Source: Niebla homalea
Lineage: Eukaryota > Ascomycota > Lecanoromycetes > Lecanorales > Ramalinaceae
Direction: 5' to 3'
DNA: 64,000 bases
Assembly: GCA_019925105.1 (NCBI GenBank)
Contig: JAHGAU010000037.1
Coordinates: 248,001-312,000, forward strand
Shown: positions 55,721 to 64,000 of the stretch, piece by piece
Layout of the letters: every line of letters begins with the position of its first letter
Position numbering within the stretch: the stretch's first letter is position 1
Program-made: the position numbers and the translations under genes
The notes under the pieces: generated by a model
The model's input: only the letters and a program-made list of their open reading frames with translations
Databases searched by the model: none
Told to the model about the DNA's origin: nothing

Positions 55721-56179
55721 AATCGATCCTTAAGAAAGAGAAATTGGTAGTAAGAATATATATTAATTTCCTTATTAACTACGATAATACCAATATCTAT
55801 AATATATGGATACTTAACTAGAAGAAAGTGATTTATATAAGGGACGTTTTCTTTAAAGAGAATAAGTTCTATAAGGCCGATAAGATTAATTTAACTTAAC
55901 TTAAAAAAGAACCGTTCCTTTATTTAATTAATATCCCAGAAATAGATATATCTTATATCATTATTAAGCTATTATTAAATAGTAAAGAAAAAAAGGAATT
56001 TATAAATAATATTATTAGCTTTATATAAAAGGGAAAAGAAAAAGAATAATAAAAGGATTATCCATCCTTACTAACTTTAATATTAATAAATTACGATATA
56101 ATATTTAAGGATAATAACGGAAGAAATAAAGGAAACGGTAACGGTAACGGTAGCGGTAATAGACTATTAACTTTATTAC

Positions 56180-57200
56180 TAGATCCATTATTAGCTTTAT
56201 TAGCTTTATTAACTTTAAAGCAGAAAAAAAAAGATAATAATAAATCCGACTTTAATATAAATAATATTATTAAAGGAAAAAGAGCTATAAAAGGTATAAA
56301 GAAAGTAAGCTATATTATAGCTTTTACTTTAACTATAAATAGATTAAAGTTATTATACTATATAGTTTTTATTACGTTTCTATTATCCTATAAGCTATAT
56401 AAAAAAAACAAAAAGTTATCTCTTTCTTTATTAAAAGTAAGTATGCTTTACCGTGATATTTTATCCATTAAGTTAAAATACTATTATTATATACTTAAAT
56501 ACTTATATGTTACGGGTTTTAAGTTAGCAATTAAAGTAAAGCTTAAAGCTTTTAAAGAGAAGGGTATATAAAAAGAGGTCCTACTTAAACATACAGAAAA
56601 AGCGGATAAAACACTAATATTTATTACCTGGGTATTTAAATATAAATTTAACGATAAAGGGTATCTCACCAAGTATAAAGCGAGATTTTATGTAAGGGGT
56701 AATTTATAAAAGACTGATTAAGATATATTTACCGTTACCCTGGTAATTAAGGTTCTTAGGGTACTTATAATTATAATAGCCGTATTCGATTTAGACATAA
56801 GATAGTAGGACGCCGTTAATACGTTTATAAATAGCGAGATAAACGAACTTATATATATTAAATTACCAGAAAGATATAGGAATAAAGGTTTATTCCTCCT
56901 GCTTTAAGCTTTATATAAGCTTAAATAATTATTAACTTTATAATTCAAAAATCTCTTAAAAACCCTGACGGATTTAGGCTTAAAATAAGTCCCGGAAATC
57001 GAATATTTCTTTATTAATAATTATATAATAATTTTCTTTTTTATGGATAATATCGTCGTTATTTACGATCGTAAGTATAGTTAAAAAATAAATAACTTTT
57101 AAAGTAAATTCTTTAAGGTTTATAAAATAAGAAACCTGGGTAAAATAGAATAATTCTTAGGCATAAGGATAATACGAGATTGACTAAGTCGAGTAATCCA
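56180..57200 (+). pseudogene. copia-B reverse transcriptase ghost
   Basis: Plus-strand motifs in order: W-V-F-K-Y-K-F-N-D-K-G-Y-L-T-K-Y-K-A-R (~56630), D-A-V-N-T-F-I-N-S-E-I-N-E-L-I-Y (~56810), A-L-Y-K-L-K (~56910) and F-F-M-D-N-I-V-V-I-Y (57043), where the family has Y/M-x-D-D. The second Asp is Asn, so polymerase activity is lost. Premature stops separate the blocks. Confidence 0.8.
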
Positions 57201-57439
57201 TTTATACTAGGATAGCTATATTGATAAGCTTATAGCAAAATTCAATATTATAATAGGTCGTACTCCTAAAGTACCTCTACGGAATACCGAACCTTTTATT
57301 AAAAATACCGGGTAAGCTTTATTTTAAGAGATTTATATATATTAATAATTTATCGGTTTTATTAACTTCGTAGCCGTTATTACGAGGACGGATATTATAT
57401 ACTTAGCGTTTAAGTTATTTAAGTTCCTTATAAATCCGT

Positions 57440-58080
57440 TAAAATAATACTTAGAAGCAGCTATAAGGGTATTATAATACCTTATATATATTAAGTATTA
57501 TATTATCGTATATAACGGGAAAATCACTAATCCGTATACCGTTTTCATAATATCCTCAGATATATTATTTATTAATAATCTCGAAATACGATATAGCTTA
57601 TAAAGCTATATCTTTAAGCTCTTTAAAAACTTAATTAACTAAAAAGCAATAAAGTAAAAGACGGTGACAATAAGCTCTATTAAAGTTAAGCTTTTCGGTT
57701 TTATTTTTATAATAAAAGAGCTAATATAATAGAACCGTTTCTTCGAGTTAATTATACTGGACCTATTTTACTCACCAAAAATCGAATATAATAATACTTA
57801 AACAATCCGTATAGTCTAAGGGATAAACTCTTAGTTTATTATAAAACTCTATTATATAAATATATATTATTATTAGTTACGATAAGAATACCAGAAGAAA
57901 ACGATTAATATTAAGTATATATTTACAGCAAAGATATTAACGGACGGTTTTATAAAAACCTTACCGTTATAAAAATATAAAGAATTTATAAGACTTTTAA
58001 GTCTTAAAAACGATAAACCCCGAAACCCTATATTATAATACGACTCGGTAAAACCCCGGAAACGTCGTTTTTAAGAGATT
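57440..58080 (+). pseudogene. copia-B RNase H ghost
   Basis: It ends K-I-L-T-D-G-F-I-K-T-L-P-L (about 57920-57960), the copia T-K-D-x-x-A-D-G-L-T-K-A-L-P terminus, then K-Y-K-E-F-I-R-L-L-S-L. The site where LINE copy 1 sits in copia-A is uninterrupted here (~57490). Confidence 0.65.
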
Positions 58081-58460
58081 TAGCTCTTAAAAAAATTACG
58101 ATTATAAACCGGGTATACGATAATCTTTCCGGGTTTATTTATTTTTACGATTTTATTAATTTCAACTTTTCTTAGTATATACTTAGTAATAATTACTTAA
58201 GAAGATTATTTAAGTTGGTACCCGGAGCTCAATTAAGTATATATAAAGCTCCGGAATAACTCAAAATATAAAGGTCTTATTATTATTATTACTCTTAGGG
58301 TTACCGATTTTTCTTAACTTTTTAATTTCTTAAACGTTAAATTTAAGCCGTATCTTTTACCTATAATAATCACGGTATACCAGTAATTAAGAGGTAATTA
58401 TAATAAGAGTATCTAGGATCTATATTATTATTATAATAATATTACGATCCTAAGGGGGTA

Positions 58461-58680
58461 TATTAGCCTGGGTGCAGGCATAATAATAATATTACATAAA
58501 ATATTATTAAGCCGTTATACGACGGTACCAAAATATTATTATAACGCGTATAGATATCATTACCTGGCCGTACATCTTATACCACCCAGGTATTTCATAC
58601 AGATAGCACCATGCTTCCTAGATAAATCATATGTAATACATATACATATCATCCACTCTCATGCGTCCTTACGTTTGACA
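58461..58680 (+). repeat. copia-B 3' LTR
   Basis: 220 bp, starts TATTAGCCTGGGTGCAGG and ends TTTGACA. RIP is denser at its left side and fades to the right. Confidence 0.85.
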
Positions 58681-58685
58681 ATTTC

Positions 58686-59748
58686 GTTATTAATATACGT
58701 TATTATTATATTAATATTATATTTTCATTTCTTTTAATCTTTATCCTTTTAATCTTTAAAGTCCTTATTATTAATTTCTAAATCCTTATATACTTAGCTT
58801 AATTAATTTTCTTTTTACTTATAATAATAAATTAATATTTTTACTTAAAAAGTTATAAAGTAAAAATATTTTTAATAATTATAATATTATTTAATAATAA
58901 AAAAGTAATACTTATAGTTAATCCCGGTAAAAATATTATAAAGAATATCCCGGGCTACTTATAATAGAATTAATAACTTATAGGATAATTATTTTTATTA
59001 AGTTAGGATTTTATCTTTATAATTTTAAAATAACGTTATTATAAATTAACGACTTAAATAAATATAAAGATTAATATAAACTTATTATACGTTATATATT
59101 ATTTTAATTTATTATTAACGGGGTTATTAAACGTATTATTTTTATTTAAGAATAAATTTAGGTTTTTTATTATGTAAAGCCGTTTACTTAAATTTTAATT
59201 AATTAATAAGTTAAAATTAAGCGTTATTTAATACGTATTAAAAGTTTTTTAAAGCGCGTTTTAATAAATATTAACCTAAGGGGTTTTACTTTACCCAATA
59301 TATTAATCGTTAATCTTAAAGATCTTATCGGCATTTAAAAAGTATAAGAGTATTACTTATTTATATAGGTTATTAATAAAGCTTTACGTTTTATTATAAT
59401 ACTCGGATAATTTAATATACGCGTTTTTTAGACTTTATATAAGCTTTTTCTTTTAATAAACTTACTTATAATATAAACGATTTTTCTGTCTTTTAATATA
59501 ATTAAAAAGCTTACCATAAACTTTAAAGATTAAATAAATCATTAATATTTTAATAATATTTACTAATTTAATAACTTAATAAAATAACTAAATAAGCTCT
59601 ATTGAATATCCTATATAATTCTATTTTAATTTAATAAGCTTTAAAACTTAATTAATCCCTTTATTTTCTTTAAAGAATTAATCGATATCTTTACGGAATA
59701 ATAATACGCGAATTATTATATAAAAGGATAAATCTTAATAAGTATTTA
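58686..59748. other. AT-rich unassigned sequence
   Basis: About 1.06 kb of RIP-type DNA between copia-B and the next LTR element. I see no motif or ORF. Confidence 0.4.
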
Positions 59749-61099
59749 TGTTAGTAGCTAGCGCCATCTCTGCGCCGGCGCCATAGTGGTACGTTATATT
59801 GCTGCGTTAAGGTAGGCCGTTAGGCCTTAATAAAGGGCCTTAATAACGGCCTTGGTATACGTTATTTATAAGCCGTAACTTAATAAACGTAAAGTAAAGT
59901 AATTATTACCTTTACCTTAAGTAAAGGTTATATTTTAATTCTTTTTAAGTTCCTTAAGAATTAATCTTATTATTAATTTACTTATTAAAGTAATACTTAA
60001 ATATCCAGGCCGTAACGTTACGTTTTTTATATTTACCTTTATTAGTCCCGCCGGCGTATTATTAACGGAGTTAATTTAACATTTTAATTCTTCTTCTTTA
60101 TTAAAGAGAAAACCCGACGTTACCGTCGTAATAAATATTTAATTAATTTAATAAACCTTAAAATAAGAAGGTGATATTCGCTTTTTAATTAAGAACCTTT
60201 TTATTATAATTAAGTAAATCGAAGCGGTAAAGCATTACCGTAATATTACGGCTTAATAAGCTTAATTTCTAAAACTATAGTTTAAAGTTAATCGGCTTAA
60301 GGTTAAAAATCGTACTTATTAAAAGTATATATTTAACCGCGTTAACGCGTAATATAAAGGTTTACGCTTTAGGACTTTCCTTTACGTTAACCCTATTATT
60401 AAGCTTTATACCGACGGTATATTACTAGTAGCTTTTATCCTACCCCGTAAAAGTAAGTTTTTTTAATCCGGAAAAACTTAAATTATATTAAAATAAGTTT
60501 AAGGGTAAATATTAAACGTAATTTATTAACTTAAAAAAATAATTTATACTTTATCTTAAGTACTTTTTTATCAAAAGAAAAAAGGTAATTTTTTATTTAA
60601 GGTTTATTTCTTATAAAATCTTTAACTTACCGGATAAAAAAATCAATAAAATAAGTTATTAAGAGCTTAAGGATAAGCTTTTAAACTTAATAATTAATCC
60701 GGAAAACCGTTAACTTTCTTATTATAAGTAATTTAAAGATATTAAATAACGTTTTAATTAAAAAATAACGTAGTTTTATAATACTTTAAAAACTATAAAA
60801 AAGGACTTATTATTATTATTAAATAAATTTTATATTTATATATTTTTTATAAAGCTTTTACCGGAGCTTAAAATTAAAATCCTTATAATTAATAAAGTAT
60901 TAAAAATAGGGGATGATATCGTAATAACGGCAATTATATAAAAGAATAATTTAAAACGTACTATTAATAATAATTAAAAAGCTAATAAAAGTAAATCCTT
61001 TAAAAATAAGATATTTAAATCTAATTTTAACGGCTTAAAGCCGGCGCGTATTTTTATTAAAACTGATTTTCGCGGTTAAAAGCGTAAAACTATACCTGA

Positions 61100-61190
61100 A
61101 AACTTTAACGTTATCCTTAAAGTAAATAAGAACGTTAAGTATTATATATATTACGGAAAAAGCTATTATATATTTAATTGCCTTACCGTT
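61100..61190 (+). pseudogene. gypsy gag zinc-knuckle ghost
   Basis: Reads K-Y-Y-I-Y-Y-G-K-S-Y-Y-I-F-N-C. Restoring Tyr to Cys by the RIP direction gives the CCHC spacing C-x2-C-x4-H-x4-C. Three of four zinc ligands are lost. Confidence 0.6.
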
Positions 61191-62059
61191 TTATAAAATA
61201 AAGTCTTAATAATAAGCATAAAATCCTATAAAAAGGATAATACGTTAAAAAACGATAAAACTCCGGCAGTATTTTAAGGTTAAAGTTAATAAAAAAATAA
61301 TTAAAGGTATACCCGGCTTTTATTATGAAGGGTTAAATGAATTTTTAGGATAATCCTTAATTATTAAATATATTAATTAATATTAAAGCTTAAATAAATT
61401 TAATTTTATAAGTATATACGGTTTAATAAAACTTATAGTTAACCCCCGCCGTCTTATTATAAACGGCTTTTCTTAATAATAAGTAAATCTTTTATTATAA
61501 CGTTTATTAATTATAATATTATCTGGTTAATAATTAAGGGTAAAAGAAGTAATATAAAATACTTTTTTACGCTATTAATTAAGAAAATTTAAATATAATC
61601 TTTAATTTATTAGCTTTATATGCTTTATAAATAACGATTAATTTAACGGCAGATAAATAACGCTTTAAGGTTAATTCTTATAAATTATAGATTAATAACG
61701 TTTATAACTTTAATTAAAGTTTAATAGAAACTAATAAAATCTTTATAATCGTTTACGTTAATATAATAATAGAACACTTAAAAATATTATGAATTTTTAA
61801 GGTAATTTAACGTATATAAATACTATAAAAAACTCTATTAACCGGAGCGTCTTAAAGGAGTTAAGCAAATATATAAATATTTTTTCTAATAATATAGCTA
61901 ATACTTTACCTAAATTAAAATAAGGGGATTACGCTATTAACTTAAATAATAAAAAATTATTATATAATCCTTTATATAATTTATCTTAAGTAAAGTTAAC
62001 GGAACTCCAGCGATATTTTAAGGATATTATAATTTAAGGTTAAATTTATTATTTAACGT

Positions 62060-62600
62060 CGTTTATAAGCGCCTTAATCCTTTTTATATTTAAGAAAAAT
62101 AATAACCTTTATCTTTATATTAATTACCGTAAGTTAAATACGGTTATAATTAAAAATCGATATTTATTATTTTTAATTATTGAGATCCTTAACCGGTTAA
62201 ATAGCTTTAAATAATTTATTAAGTTAAAACCTTAAGGATACCTATTACCGGCTACGGATTAAGTCCGGCGATAAGTGGAAAACGGCGTTCTATATACGTT
62301 ATAATTACTTTAAGTATCTTATTATATTATTTAAGTTAATTAACGCCCCGGCGATTTTTAAGCTTATATTAATTATACTTTTATTAACCTTATTAATATA
62401 ACTTATATAGTTTATTTAAACGATATTTTAATATTTAATAAGAATCCGGCGGATTATTAACGTTATATTTAATAAGTTTTTAAGCGACTTTATTAATTTT
62501 AACTTTATATTAACCTTAAAAAGTACTAGTTTAATATTATTTAAATAAAGTTCCTAGGGTTTATCGTTTTTATTAAAAGGATTTAAATAAACCAAAAGCG
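62060..62600 (+). pseudogene. gypsy reverse transcriptase ghost
   Basis: Contains I-K-N-R-Y-L-L-F-L-I-I-E-I-L-N-R-L, then G-Y-L-L-P-A-T-D, N-A-P-A-I-F and V-Y-L-N-D-I-L-I-F (62410-62430) in place of Y-L-D-D. The catalytic Asp to Asn change and internal stops show it is dead. Confidence 0.75.
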
Positions 62601-63579
62601 TATCCAAATTATTAAGGACTAACTTACCCTGAAAACTTACCAGGAAGTATAGGTCTTTTTAAGCTTTATAAATTTTTATCGTTATTTTATTTATAAATAT
62701 TTAAGGATAATTAAGCCTTTAATTAATCTACTTAAGGGCAATAAGAAAAGGAAAAAGGTTAACCCGTTAAAGTAGAATAATACGGTTAATATAACGTTCC
62801 GCCGGTTCCGCGAGATATTTACCAGCACGTTATTATTCCGTTATTTTAATTTAAAATAAAAAGTATAAGTAAAGACCCATATATTTAACTTTATTATCGT
62901 AAATATCTTATCTTAATAATTTAAGGAAGGTTATTAATACTTAATTATATATTAATCCAGAAAAATAGCTTTTACCGAATAGAACTATAAGACGTATAAT
63001 TAAAAGCTCCTTATTATTATTATAGCGTTTAAGTAATAACGGTATTATTTAAAAAAAGAGTTTTAAAGCTATTTAAATATAAATAGATTATAATAATCTT
63101 TAAAAATTTATAAAGTAGCTGGCGTTAAGTTTATATTAAGTTAAATAAGCCTTAAAACTTATTAATTATAACTTTAAAGTATTTTATTATTAAAATAAAA
63201 TAAACCTTATTAATCCTTTATTAAAACGTTTAAATTATAAAGGTATCTTATTTTTTAATATTATTTTATTATTTACCTTATAGAATAAGTTTATACTTTA
63301 ATCCGATAAATCGGCGGAGCGTTAACGGACGGTAATTATTAATTATTAATTACTATTTACTTTAAAAAATATTTAGGTTATTATTCCGCGAAAAAAGATT
63401 TAATAGTTATTTAAAAAGCCTTATAAGGAATCTAAACCGATTAAATTACTTATTAAGGATTTATAGGTTAACAACATATTTATATATAAAATTAAAAACG
63501 ATAATATAACGTTAACGTATTCTTATTAAAGTTATAATAATATTTAAAAACTTAATCTTAATAACTTTATTATTTATAA

Positions 63580-64000
63580 AAGCCATATATACGTCCCCCG
63601 GGATAAAGCGGTTAAAGAAAAGCTGATTAATAAGTATTATAATAACTTATTAACGGGTTACTTTGGAGCCGAAAAAACTTATAAACTTTTAATCCGTAAA
63701 TATTATTAAAATAACTTAAAGGCTTAAGTTAATAATTATATTAAAACGTATAATACTTATTAAAAGATTAAAATACTACGTTACCGCTTTTACGGCGAGT
63801 TTATTTTATTCCCTTAACCGGCCGTACCTTAAAAAGAACTTAATATAAATTTTATTATCGGTTTACTTATAAGTAAAGTTAAAGGTAACGTTTATAATTC
63901 GCTTTTAATAATTATAAATAAATATATAAAAATATATAAATACCTCCCCGTTATAAAATAAATCAATATTATTACGTTAACGGACCTTTTCTTTAAAGAA
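63580..64000 (+). pseudogene. gypsy integrase ghost, cut by window end
   Basis: F-G-A-E-K-T-Y-K-L-L-I-R-K-Y-Y followed by V-N-N-Y-I-K-T-Y-N-T-Y, the H2C2 zinc-binding domain with Cys changed to Tyr. Then P-A-V-P, E-L-N-I-N-F-I-I-G-L-L, the first catalytic Asp region with D changed to N. Confidence 0.7.

Larger units (their letters stand above)
53103..58680 (+). mobile_element. copia-B: complete Ty1/copia retrotransposon
   Basis: 5578 bp between 220-bp LTRs (53103-53322; 58461-58680) and a 5-bp duplication ATTTC (53098-53102; 58681-58685). The LTRs run TGTCAGCCTGGGTGCAGG to TTTGACA. The 3' LTR is preceded by AAGGGGGTA, a polypurine tract. It is the same family as copia-A but clearly less mutated, with several open stretches (54598-54888; 55288-55485). 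It has gag, protease, integrase, RT and RNase H in copia order. Confidence 0.92.
59749..64000 (+). mobile_element. Ty3/gypsy retrotransposon, plus strand, runs off the window
   Basis: It starts with TGTTAGTAGCTAGCGCCATC, a likely 5' LTR edge (59749-~60030). Then gag (~60080-61200), protease region (~61330), RT (~62060-62600), RNase H (~62640-63250) and integrase (63580-64000, cut by the window). All frames are broken by TAA/TAG. The 3' LTR is outside. It is a different family from the minus-strand gypsy at 35571, with a different LTR start and poor similarity in pol. Confidence 0.7.

Noticed and set aside
1..64000. tRNA, rRNA, CRISPR or mitochondrial DNA
   Set aside because: No tRNA-like fold, rDNA-like block or regular spacer array was seen. 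The high AT content is explained by RIP in nuclear repeats, since recognisable retroelements are present.

Overview
The window looks like a transposon-rich, AT-rich block from a filamentous ascomycete (Pezizomycotina) genome. Nearly everything is TpA-rich, reading frames are riddled with TAA/TAG, and recognisable transposon proteins survive only as stop-studded ghosts. That is the picture left by repeat-induced point mutation (RIP). Three stretches escape it: about 7.74-11.12 kb, 16.3-18.7 kb and 30.16-32.2 kb. The last two are one island, split by a retrotransposon. The species cannot be named from sequence alone.

Layout. 1-5193: a minus-strand Ty1/copia relic (RT ghost at the left, CCHC knuckle, gag, 5' LTR). 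It is pierced by a 5'-truncated LINE (349-1202), two inverted copies of a 0.73-kb LINE-tailed non-autonomous element (1405-2130, 2759-3496) and a second truncated LINE (4605-4965). A second copia 5' LTR and gag (5313-5912) face it head to head across a 119-bp spacer. 5913-7740: hAT-like terminus and a copia RNase H tail. 7.8-11.1 kb: a minus-strand gene with TPR, ankyrin and TIR-like domains. 11.1-16.3 kb: mariner-like, Crypton-like (tyrosine recombinase), LINE, solo-LTR and copia-LTR fragments. 16.3-18.7 and 30.16-32.2 kb: the unique island, holding a frameshifted coding locus cut in two by copia-A (18709-30152), which itself contains a full-length LINE (23160-28963). 32.2-33.55 kb: second Crypton-like relic. 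35.57-52.45 kb: a minus-strand chromodomain Ty3/gypsy relic holding a LINE (36660-41975) and a small non-autonomous LTR element (44585-51655) that holds another LINE (45537-51332). 53103-58680: copia-B, complete. 59749-64000: a plus-strand Ty3/gypsy element running off the window.

Most insertions were delimited by target-site duplications read directly: GTACT for copia-A, ATTTC for copia-B, AAAAC for the small LTR element, and 10-13 bp for the non-LTR insertions. They give a relative insertion order. Every reverse transcriptase whose active site I could read has lost at least one catalytic Asp to Asn, so no autonomous element here looks active. The only plausibly functional host genes are the TPR/ankyrin/TIR-like gene, which carries small lesions, and perhaps a small Cys-rich zinc-ribbon ORF at 30608-30913.
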